Shown here piece by piece: positions 7,017-14,017 of a DNA stretch of 20,981 nucleotides. Under the pieces are notes generated by a model that searched no databases, was not told the origin of the DNA, and saw nothing but the letters and a program-made list of their open reading frames with translations. Positions within the stretch are counted from its first letter, which is position 1; every line of letters starts with the position of its first letter. The stretch lies in the NCBI GenBank assembly GCA_035527455.1, contig DATLAN010000605.1:1-20981 (forward strand), read 5' to 3'. The DNA is from DATLAN01 sp035527455. Lineage in GTDB: Bacteria; Planctomycetota; Planctomycetia; Pirellulales; Thermoguttaceae. Made by a program: the position numbers and the translations under genes.

Positions 7017-8366
7017 ATGAACGCAAAGAGCAAGCTTAGCCAAGGATTCACGTCGCGCCGCGATTTTCTCAAGACTTCCGGCGGGGCCGTGACCGCTTCG
7101 GCGCTGGCCGCCGCGCTGCCGGCGCGGGCATACGCCGCGGAGAACAACACGATCAAGGTGGCACTGGTCGGATGCGGCGGACGCGGCACCGGGGCCGCCG
7201 CCAACGCATTGTCCACGTCCGGCCCCACCAAACTCCACGCCATGGCCGACGTGTTCGACAATCGTTTGGAGGGCAGCTTCAACCGGCTGTCCCAACAGTT
7301 CGGCGAGAAGGTCGACGTGCCGCCCGAACGGCGGTTCATCGGGATGGACGCCTACAAGAAGGCCATCGACGTCCTGGACGAAAGCGACGTCGTGCTGCTG
7401 ACCACGCCGCCCGCCTTCCGGCCCATCCATTTGGAATACGCCGTGGCCAAGAACCGCAACGTCTTCATGGAGAAGTCGTTCGCCGTGGACGGGCCGGGCG
7501 TGCGGCGCGTGCTTCGGGCCGGCGAGGAAGCCGCGAAGAAGAACCTCAAGATCGCCGGCGGGCTGATGTCGCGCCACTCCAAGCCGCTGGAAGAAGCCGT
7601 CGAGCAGATACACAATGGCGCCATCGGCGAGGTGATCACCTGCTGGGCCTACCGCGAACATGGGCCGGTGGGTTTCACTCCAAAGTCAGAAGGGATGAAC
7701 GATCTGGCCCACCAGATCCGCAACTACTCCTGTTTCACTTGGGTCAACGGCAGCTTCATCCTGGATTGGCTGATCCACAACCTGGACGTGTGCTGCTGGG
7801 TCAAGGACGCCTGGCCCGTCTCGGCCCAGGGGCAGGGAGGGCGCCAGGTCCGCGCCAATCTCGACCAGTTGTTCGATCACTACGCGGTGGAATATACCTT
7901 CGCCGACGGGACGCGGCTGTTCGCCCAAGGCCGGCACATGCAGGCGTGCTGGGGCTTCTTCGGCGACGTGATCCACGGGGCGACCGGTTCCGCCGTGCTG
8001 GGCGAAGGGGTCCGCGATCCCCGCATCTACAAAGGCCACAACAGGACGTCGGAGAATCAGATCTGGAAGTACGAGGGCCCGGCGAGCAACCAGTACCAGG
8101 TGGAACACGACCTGTTGTTCGACGCGATCCGACAGGACAAGCCGTACAACGAGACGGAGCGCTGCGCCTATGCCGCGATGACCGGCATCCTCGGCCGCAT
8201 GGCCGCCGAGTCCGGCCAGGAAATCACCTGGGAGCAGGCGATGGCCTCGGACCTCGAATTGGCCCCGGGGCTGGAAAACTGCACCATGGAGTCCGAGGCC
8301 CCCGTGAAACCCGACGAGCAAGGAAACTACCCCATCGCCATGCCGGGATTCACGAAGGTGGTCTGA
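7017..8366 (+). CDS. Gfo/Idh/MocA family oxidoreductase, Tat-exported
   Basis: The protein is 449 aa, in the usual length range for secreted planctomycete members. Residues 13-19 (SRRDFLK) are a twin-arginine motif, followed by a hydrophobic Ala-rich stretch ending ARAYAAE, so the folded, cofactor-loaded enzyme is probably exported by Tat. The NAD(P)-binding Rossmann motif is VGCGGRGTG at 51-59, followed by a typical TTPPAFRP...HLEYAVAKNRNVFMEKSF segment. The usual EKP is EKS here (152-154). Family enzymes oxidise or reduce sugar hydroxyls; relatives make 3-keto-glycosides. The exact substrate cannot be read from sequence. The next gene, a DUF1080-ThuA fusion 178 bp downstream, suggests paired action on glycosides. 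ATG 7017 is kept because the Tat motif sits at the correct distance. Confidence 0.9.
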   Translation: MNAKSKLSQGFTSRRDFLKTSGGAVTASALAAALPARAYAAENNTIKVALVGCGGRGTGAAANALSTSGPTKLHAMADVFDNRLEGSFNRLSQQFGEKVDVPPERRFIGMDAYKKAIDVLDESDVVLLTTPPAFRPIHLEYAVAKNRNVFMEKSFAVDGPGVRRVLRAGEEAAKKNLKIAGGLMSRHSKPLEEAVEQIHNGAIGEVITCWAYREHGPVGFTPKSEGMNDLAHQIRNYSCFTWVNGSFILDWLIHNLDVCCWVKDAWPVSAQGQGGRQVRANLDQLFDHYAVEYTFADGTRLFAQGRHMQACWGFFGDVIHGATGSAVLGEGVRDPRIYKGHNRTSENQIWKYEGPASNQYQVEHDLLFDAIRQDKPYNETERCAYAAMTGILGRMAAESGQEITWEQAMASDLELAPGLENCTMESEAPVKPDEQGNYPIAMPGFTKVV

Positions 8367-8544
8367 GGCGGCGGGGGCGGGTGTGGCCGCTCGACCTATC
8401 GGCGTGTTTCGCGGGGCCGCTTGCGGCCCGTTGTCCGATGTTTTCCGACGGATCTGGAAATTCAGCCTACAACAGTCCGATTGACGAGCTACAATTCGAT
8501 TGAAGAACAACGATTCAACCAACCATATTTTGGAGGATGCAATC

Positions 8545-10131
8545 ATGCAGCGCACGGGCAAGTGGATTCAACTTTTGGTCTTGGCAGTGTTGGTGCTCTT
8601 CGCCACGTCCGCTTTGGCGGCCGAGGACGACGGCTTTCGGCCCATCTTCGACGGCAAGACACTGGAGGGCTGGGACGGCAATCCCCAGTTCTGGCGCGTC
8701 GAAGACGAGGCCGTCACCGGAGAAACAACCGCGGAGAATCCCACCAAGGGAAACACGTTCATCATCTGGCGAGGCGGCACGCCCGGTGATTTCGAGTTGA
8801 AGCTGGAGTACCGGCTGCGGAATCACAACTCGGGCATCCAGGTCCGCAGCTTCGAGGTCGAAGACGCCAAGTGGGTCGTCGGCGGCTACCAGGCCGACAT
8901 CGCCGACAGCCAGTTCAACGGGATCCTCTACGGTGAGAGATACCGCGGCATTCTGGCCCAGCAGGGCGAGAAGGTCGTGATCGACGAGGACGGCAAACGC
9001 AGCGTCGTGGGAAAGATCGGCGAAAAGGAAGAGCTGCTCGGACACATCAAGCAGGCCGAGTGGAACGAGTATCACATCGTCGCCAAAGGAAACACACTGA
9101 CCCACTCGGTCAACGGGCACCAGATGATCGAACTGGTCGACAACCACCAGGGAGTTGCCCGCCCCGACGGCATCATCGCCTTTCAGCTCCACGCCGGCCC
9201 GCCGATGAAGGTCCAGTTCCGCAACATCCGGCTGAAGGAGTCGAAGCCGATCAATCTGATGAAGGGGCCCGAGAAAAAGAAGATCGTGCTGATCGCCGGC
9301 CGCAAGAGCCACGGTTACGGCGGCCACGAGCACAACGCCGGCTGCGTGCTGTTGGGCAAGTGGCTCAACGAGAGCGGGCTGCCGGTCGAGGCCGTCGTCT
9401 ACCGGGACGGCTGGCCGCAGGACCCCAAGGCCCTCGACGGTGCCGCGACCATCGTCGTCTTCTCCGACGGCGGCGGCGGACACCCGATCAATCCTCACCT
9501 CGAAGAGGTCGGAAAGCTGATGAAACAGGGCGTGGGGCTGGCCTGCCTGCATTACGCCGTCGAGGTGCCCAAGGGCGAGCCGGGCGACCGCTTGAAGGAG
9601 TGGACCGGCGGCTATTTCGAGACCTTCTGGTCGGTCAACCCGCACTGGATGGCCGAGTTCAAGGAGTTCCCCAAGCATCCGGTCGCAAATGGAGTGAAGC
9701 CCTTCTTCATGGACGACGAGTGGTACTACCACATGCGTTTCAAAGACGACATGGAAGGCGTTACGCCGATCCTCACGGCCGTTCCGCCCGAGAGCACGCG
9801 GGAACGCGGCGACGGGGCCCATAGCGGCAACCCGACGGTCCGGGCGCGCAAGGGCATGCCGGAGCACGTGGGCTGGGTCGTCGAGCGGCCCGACGGCGGA
9901 CGCGGCTTCGGCTTCACCGGCGGCCATTGGCACTGGAGTTGGGCCTGCGACAGCTTCCGCACGGTGGTCCTCAACGGCATCGTCTGGACGGCCGGCCTCG
10001 ACGTGACCGACGGAGGCGTCCCCTCGAAACGCCCCACGCTCGAAGAACTCAAGGCCGATCAAGACTACGAGGCACCGGGCAACTTCGACTATGGGCGGAT
10101 CGAAACGTTGATCGAAGAGTGGAATAAGTGA
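8545..10131 (+). CDS. Fusion of DUF1080 (3-keto-disaccharide hydrolase) and ThuA-like domains, secreted
   Basis: The protein is 528 aa from ATG 8545, fixed by TGGAGG at 8531-8536 and a clean signal peptide (residues 1-26, cleavage after SALA). Residues about 30-232 are a DUF1080/LamG-like fold (GFRPIFDGKTLEGWDG, NSGIQVRS, ADIADSQFNGILYGE, FRNIRLKE). This family is now associated with hydrolysis of 3-keto-disaccharides. Residues about 246-485 are a ThuA-like, glutamine-amidotransferase-type fold (KKIVLIAGRKSHGYGGHEHNAG, SDGGGGHPI, GLACLHYAVE, GFGFTGGHWHWSW), a family linked to trehalose and keto-sugar use. Both domains look full length with no frameshift. It follows the Gfo/Idh/MocA gene on the same strand and ends 13 bp before the convergent gene at 10145. 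Confidence 0.9.
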   Translation: MQRTGKWIQLLVLAVLVLFATSALAAEDDGFRPIFDGKTLEGWDGNPQFWRVEDEAVTGETTAENPTKGNTFIIWRGGTPGDFELKLEYRLRNHNSGIQVRSFEVEDAKWVVGGYQADIADSQFNGILYGERYRGILAQQGEKVVIDEDGKRSVVGKIGEKEELLGHIKQAEWNEYHIVAKGNTLTHSVNGHQMIELVDNHQGVARPDGIIAFQLHAGPPMKVQFRNIRLKESKPINLMKGPEKKKIVLIAGRKSHGYGGHEHNAGCVLLGKWLNESGLPVEAVVYRDGWPQDPKALDGAATIVVFSDGGGGHPINPHLEEVGKLMKQGVGLACLHYAVEVPKGEPGDRLKEWTGGYFETFWSVNPHWMAEFKEFPKHPVANGVKPFFMDDEWYYHMRFKDDMEGVTPILTAVPPESTRERGDGAHSGNPTVRARKGMPEHVGWVVERPDGGRGFGFTGGHWHWSWACDSFRTVVLNGIVWTAGLDVTDGGVPSKRPTLEELKADQDYEAPGNFDYGRIETLIEEWNK

Positions 10132-10144
10132 TCGTTTCGCCGTT

Positions 10145-12409
10145 TCACTGACCCCAGCATTCCAGCACGCGGATGATGTTGGAGAAGTCATCGGTCCACA
10201 GGCCCACGCCCGGGTCGGCCTTCAGCGGCTCCCAGTGGGGCTTCTCCAGGAGCTTGCCGAGGTGTTCCGCTTTCCTGGCCATCACGACCCAGGTGCTCGG
10301 TGACCGACCCTCGTCGCTATCGCCGTTGTCTCCGAAGACTCGGGCCAAGACGCCGGCATCCTCGGCCTGAATCCTCAAGACCGGCTGGGGCTCGACGTAA
10401 CGGTTCGAGATGTGCATGGCCAGGAGGCCGTCGTCGGCCAGCTTGTCGAGGTAGAGCTGCAGCGCCTCGCGCGTGATCAGGTGGATAGGAATCGCGTCGG
10501 ACGCGAAGGCGTCGAGGATCAGTAGGTCGAAACGGCCGTCGGGCTGATCGGCCAGCGACAACCGGGCGTCGCCCAGCACGACGTCGACCTCCGCGCGGCA
10601 GTCCGCCAGATACGTGAAAAACCGCGGGTTGCGGGCGATCCGCTCGATGGCCGGATCGATCTCGAAGAAAGTCAATCGCTGCCCCGGCTCGCCGTAGCAG
10701 GCGATCGTGCCGGCACCGAGTCCGACGACGCCGATCTCCCGCAGCGGCTTCCTGGCGGCTAACGCGGCGAACGTTTCGCCCAGCGGCCCGTTGCGGTGAT
10801 AATAGGACAAGGGTTCGTAGCGTTTGTCAGGGTCGAAGTCCTGCATGCCGTGGCTGGTCGAGCCGTGGATCAGCGTATGGCGCTTGTGGACCACGCCCTT
10901 CTCATCCCGCCATGAGTTGTCGTTGATGCGCACCACGCCGAAGAAGCTCCGCTCGATGTACATCGGCCGGAGTTGTTCGCCCGAATAGAGCAGGCCGACC
11001 AGCAGCAGTGCGGCAATGCCCAGACCAAATCGCACCGGGCGACGCTGGAGGCAGACCCCGGCCGCCGCGGCGACCAGGAAGAACAGGCTGGTGACGACCG
11101 CACCGGTCGTGATATTGGCGTCGCGAAACCAGCTCTCTGCCGGATAGGAATCTCGTATCTCGATCGCAGTCGCTCCAAAGACCAGGGCCAACGCCGCCGG
11201 CAACGCGAAGTCCAGCCACCGGGCCAGCTTGCCCGAGGCGGCCGCTTTCGTCCGAGGCCGCAGGAAACAGGCCAAGGCGATGACCAACGGGTATTCGAGG
11301 ATCGTGTTGAACAGGTGGGGCGCCAACAGGGCGTTGAACAGTCCGCCCAGCATGCCGCCGGCCGACATCCAGATGTAGAACTCGGTCAGGTAGCGGCTGG
11401 CCGGGCGGTCGGCGGCCAGTTCGCCGTGACACACCATGGCCGTGACGAAAAACGCGGCCAGGTGCAGCGGGATCAACTCGATCGCGTTGGAAAACCCGAG
11501 AAAGAAAATGGCCGCCAACGGCGCCAGCAGCAGCGGCTGCACGCGGACCATCCACGCGTGTGGAAGGATTTTCCGCCGCGCGAACACCAGCACGAACGTC
11601 AAAAGATAAAGCGTCAGCGGGATCACCCACAACAGCGGCACCGCCGCAATGTCGGTGGAAATATGCGTCGTTACTCCCAGCAGGAGGCTCGACGGGGCGA
11701 ACGCCAACGCAATCCACCACAGACGTCGAACGGCGGTCGGCGCGTCACCCGGCTCGGCGCTCGGCAGGTGCTCCTCTTCGCCGCCTTTGTCATCCGAATG
11801 CCTCGATCGCAGCAACAACGCCGCGCAAGCCGCCGTCAACCCCATCAAAAGCCCGTATCCGAGGGTCCAGCACCACGTTTGCGGGCATCGCCCCCGAGTG
11901 AGCGACAGGTTCGGCTCGATCAGCACCGGGTATCCCAGCAGGGCGATCGTGCTGCCCAGGTTGCTGGCTGCGTAGAGGAAATATGGGTCTTTCGCCGAAG
12001 GGTGATCGGTGCGGGCGAACCAGGCCTGCAGCATCGGGGCCGTGGCTGAAACGAAGAAGAACGGCAAGCCCACCGATACCGCCAGCAGCATCAACAGCCA
12101 GGGGATCGGGTTGGCCTCCGAGGGCGGCTTCAAGTCATCGGCCACGCCAAGCGGGAGCACCAGCACCACCCACGGCAGACAGAACAACACCAGGTGGACG
12201 ACCGCCTGACGCCGAACGCCCAGGTACTTGATGCTCAAGTGGGCATAGAGATACCCGGCCAGCAAGGCCGTCTGATAGAAGACCATGCAGGTATTCCAAA
12301 CGGCGGGCGTGCCGCCCAGAAGCGGCAGCACCATCTTGGCGAACATCGGCTGGACTGCGAACACCAGCACCGCACTGACCAGCAACGTAATGGCGAAGAG
12401 GAACTGCAT
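10145..12409 (-). CDS. Membrane-fused spermidine-synthase-like protein
   Basis: The protein is 754 aa. The first 480 or so residues contain roughly a dozen hydrophobic helices, beginning MQFLFAITLLVSAVLVFAVQ and including AVWNTCMVFYQTALLAGYLY, typical of 'fused MFS/spermidine synthase' proteins. The C-terminal third is a Rossmann methyltransferase-like aminopropyltransferase domain: VGLGAGT near residue 561, FFEIDP, VLGDARLSL, LLILDAFASDAIP and a final WTDDFSN. Soluble family members transfer aminopropyl groups from decarboxylated SAM to polyamines. For these fused forms the substrate is uncertain, so activity is not assigned. It lies 94 bp downstream of the PIN-TRAM gene on the same strand. 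No Shine-Dalgarno is seen: a 14-bp tandem repeat abuts the start codon instead. Confidence 0.88.
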   Translation of the reverse strand: MQFLFAITLLVSAVLVFAVQPMFAKMVLPLLGGTPAVWNTCMVFYQTALLAGYLYAHLSIKYLGVRRQAVVHLVLFCLPWVVLVLPLGVADDLKPPSEANPIPWLLMLLAVSVGLPFFFVSATAPMLQAWFARTDHPSAKDPYFLYAASNLGSTIALLGYPVLIEPNLSLTRGRCPQTWCWTLGYGLLMGLTAACAALLLRSRHSDDKGGEEEHLPSAEPGDAPTAVRRLWWIALAFAPSSLLLGVTTHISTDIAAVPLLWVIPLTLYLLTFVLVFARRKILPHAWMVRVQPLLLAPLAAIFFLGFSNAIELIPLHLAAFFVTAMVCHGELAADRPASRYLTEFYIWMSAGGMLGGLFNALLAPHLFNTILEYPLVIALACFLRPRTKAAASGKLARWLDFALPAALALVFGATAIEIRDSYPAESWFRDANITTGAVVTSLFFLVAAAAGVCLQRRPVRFGLGIAALLLVGLLYSGEQLRPMYIERSFFGVVRINDNSWRDEKGVVHKRHTLIHGSTSHGMQDFDPDKRYEPLSYYHRNGPLGETFAALAARKPLREIGVVGLGAGTIACYGEPGQRLTFFEIDPAIERIARNPRFFTYLADCRAEVDVVLGDARLSLADQPDGRFDLLILDAFASDAIPIHLITREALQLYLDKLADDGLLAMHISNRYVEPQPVLRIQAEDAGVLARVFGDNGDSDEGRSPSTWVVMARKAEHLGKLLEKPHWEPLKADPGVGLWTDDFSNIIRVLECWGQ

Positions 12410-12444
12410 GGGGCTGTTACCAAGGGGCTGTTACCAAGGGGCTG
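12410..12444. repeat. 14-bp tandem repeat, 2.5 copies, abutting a start codon
   Basis: The unit GGGGCTGTTACCAA occurs at 12410-12423 and 12424-12437, followed by its first seven bases at 12438-12444. The array touches the ATG of the minus-strand spermidine-synthase-like gene and occupies the place where its ribosome site should be. Copy-number change by slippage could alter translation. This is an inference. Confidence 0.85.
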
Positions 12445-12503
12445 GGCGGGTCGACACCAGACCAGTCAGGACGTCACCAAAACGCACGAGACGTGACGTG
12501 GAT

Positions 12504-13562
12504 TCACTCTTGGGCAGCCTCTTGCCGCGTGCTGTCGTAACGTCCGAAGACCATCCGGCCGGCGCTGGTCTGCAGGACGCTGGTCACCGCGATACTGACG
12601 TTTTGGTTGACGTAGTCGCGGCCGCCGTCGACGACTACCATCGTCCCGTCGTCGAGGTACCCCACGCCCTGCCCCGCTTCTTCACCCGGCTTGACGATGC
12701 GAACCTCCACGTGTTCGCCCGGCAGGAAGACCGGCTTCAGCGCATTGGCCAGATCGTTGAAATTGATCACGCGGACGCCCTGAAGCCGGGCGACCTTATT
12801 GAGGTTGTAGTCGTTGGTGATCAACTTCCCTTCGATGTGCTTGGCCAACATCACGAGCTTCAAATCGACCGGCTGGCCGGCGAACTCGGGTAACTCGCGA
12901 TCGAAGATCTTCAGGTCCACGTCGGGATTGTTTTGCAGGCGGTTGAGGATATCGAGCCCCCGGCGGCCCCGGCTGCGCCGCAACCGGTCGGAGCTGTCGG
13001 CGATGCCCTGCAGTTCACTGATGACGAACTTCGGCATCACCAATTGGGCGTCGAAGATCTGGGTATCCACGACGTCGGCGATCCGCCCGTCGATCACTAC
13101 GCTGGTATCCAGGACGCAAGGCCGACTTCCCTTGACCTCCTTGGAAAACTCGACGTAAGGGATGATGAACCGGAAGTCGTGCCGGGTTTGCATCAGCAGG
13201 CTGATGCAGATGTAGCAGAATACGGCGGCCAGGACGAGCTGCACGGAGGCGTGGAGCTTGGTTTCCGCGTCGATATCCCCTCGGGCCACCACCTCGAACA
13301 AGGGGGTTAAGGCCAGCCCTGCCACGTACGCCATGAATAGGCCAACAATGAGGCCGAAATAGACGGCCGAGATGGTGTCGAGGTGTTTTCGCCGGATGGC
13401 CACGTCCAGGGCGATAACCCCCAGCGACAGCAGTAGCATCCCCCCAAAAACCCCCCAGGTCATCCACGTTGTAGCTTCCGGCAGGGCTCCCGACTTGATG
13501 AAGAACACCCCCAGTCCGGCCGCCACCATCACGAAAATACAACGCAAAACGATCAGGCCCAT
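12504..13562 (-). CDS. PIN-TRAM domain membrane protein (YacL-like putative nuclease)
   Basis: The protein is 352 aa from ATG 13562. The open frame upstream is arginine-rich and unlike a membrane start, so the shorter form MGLIVLRCIFVMVAAGLGVF is chosen; no strong ribosome site is visible. Four transmembrane helices lie at about 4-22, 34-54, 63-83 and 105-124. A PIN nuclease-like domain follows (about 148-270) with the acidic set in place: CVLDTSVVIDG (Asp152), ISEL (Glu183), VDLKL (Asp233) and TNDYNLN (Asp251). A TRAM domain (about 279-340, FLPGEHVEVRIVKPG...GVGYLDDGTMVVVDG) would bind RNA. This is the architecture of Bacillus YacL, whose role is poorly defined. PIN domains are usually metal-dependent RNases, so an RNase activity at the membrane is likely but unproven. 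Confidence 0.9.
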   Translation of the reverse strand: MGLIVLRCIFVMVAAGLGVFFIKSGALPEATTWMTWGVFGGMLLLSLGVIALDVAIRRKHLDTISAVYFGLIVGLFMAYVAGLALTPLFEVVARGDIDAETKLHASVQLVLAAVFCYICISLLMQTRHDFRFIIPYVEFSKEVKGSRPCVLDTSVVIDGRIADVVDTQIFDAQLVMPKFVISELQGIADSSDRLRRSRGRRGLDILNRLQNNPDVDLKIFDRELPEFAGQPVDLKLVMLAKHIEGKLITNDYNLNKVARLQGVRVINFNDLANALKPVFLPGEHVEVRIVKPGEEAGQGVGYLDDGTMVVVDGGRDYVNQNVSIAVTSVLQTSAGRMVFGRYDSTRQEAAQE

Positions 13563-13716
13563 AGCTGCACCCGTGGCTCGTGAAAAGGACCGGCGCGATC
13601 CGAGGCATTCGGACCGGCGTCGTTCCTGCTGGAATGAAACGCAACGTATGATCTGCCCCATTGTAAGGATATGGACCGGATTGTGGAAGCGTCGCCCCCC
13701 TGTCGTGTAGCCGACG

Positions 13717-13834
13717 GTAGGTCAGGGCTTGCCCTGACGGAAATCCGGCTTGCCCTGACGGAAATCCGGCCAATGCCTGCCCACCGCTCGGCCTATGTCT
13801 ATACAACCGGCCGTCAGGGCAAGCCCTGACCTAC
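13717..13834. repeat. 118-bp element bounded by perfect 24-bp inverted repeats, with internal 21-bp tandem copy
   Basis: The left arm 13717-13740 and the right arm 13811-13834 are exact reverse complements over 24 bp. Each arm also contains a small palindrome, TCAGGGC-TT-GCCCTGA (left arm, 13723-13738). Within the element a 21-bp unit (13726-13746) is repeated exactly at 13747-13767. The arms lie only 70 bp apart and no gene fits between them. It resembles a REP/MITE-type element that moves with help from elsewhere; mobility is inferred. Confidence 0.85.
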
Positions 13835-14001
13835 GGAATTCTCGAAGATAAACGGCTGGGTCAGGCCAGAAACGGTGTTGTGAAAATCGGTCCGATCCAA
13901 TACACTCCGCTCGCGCCAAATGGCGGGGTTACGTGGTTCCCCCATTGGTCGGTATCGGTGTTTTTTGTTCAGAGTGTTTCTCAACAAACGAACATCATGG
14001 G

Positions 14002-14010
14002 AAAGGAGGG
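14002..14010 (+). promoter_or_regulatory. Ribosome binding site that fixes the resB start at GTG 14018
   Basis: AAAGGAGGG lies 7 nt before an in-frame GTG at 14018. The in-frame ATG at 13997 has no such site upstream, and this Shine-Dalgarno would fall inside the longer form's coding region. The GTG start therefore fits better. Confidence 0.75.
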
Positions 14011-14017
14011 CGCCGTC

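Larger units (their letters stand above)
13563..14017. other. Divergent intergenic region (PIN-TRAM / resB) with repeat element
   Basis: These 455 bp hold no supported gene. The middle carries the 24-bp inverted-repeat element listed separately. Near the right end, 13964-13988 can fold as TTTGTT-(CA)-GAG-loop-CTC-AACAAA just before the resB ribosome site. Short open frames on both strands read through the repeats and show no protein-like composition. No promoter stands out. Confidence 0.5.

Noticed and set aside
8414..8429. GGGCCGC-TT-GCGGCCC palindrome after the Gfo/Idh/MocA gene as a terminator
   Set aside because: Seven-bp arms in GC-rich DNA are expected by chance, and there is no T-run after it.
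8515..10191. Long minus-strand open frame opposite the DUF1080-ThuA gene
   Set aside because: Antisense shadow of a gene with two identified domains.
12471..12499. Inverted repeat ACGTCAC/GTGACGT between the PIN-TRAM and spermidine-synthase-like genes as a terminator
   Set aside because: Seven-bp arms with a 15-nt loop and no T-run on either strand; such repeats are expected by chance in this length of sequence.
13717..13834. CRISPR array
   Set aside because: The repeats are inverted and tandem without regular unique spacers, and no cas gene is in the window.
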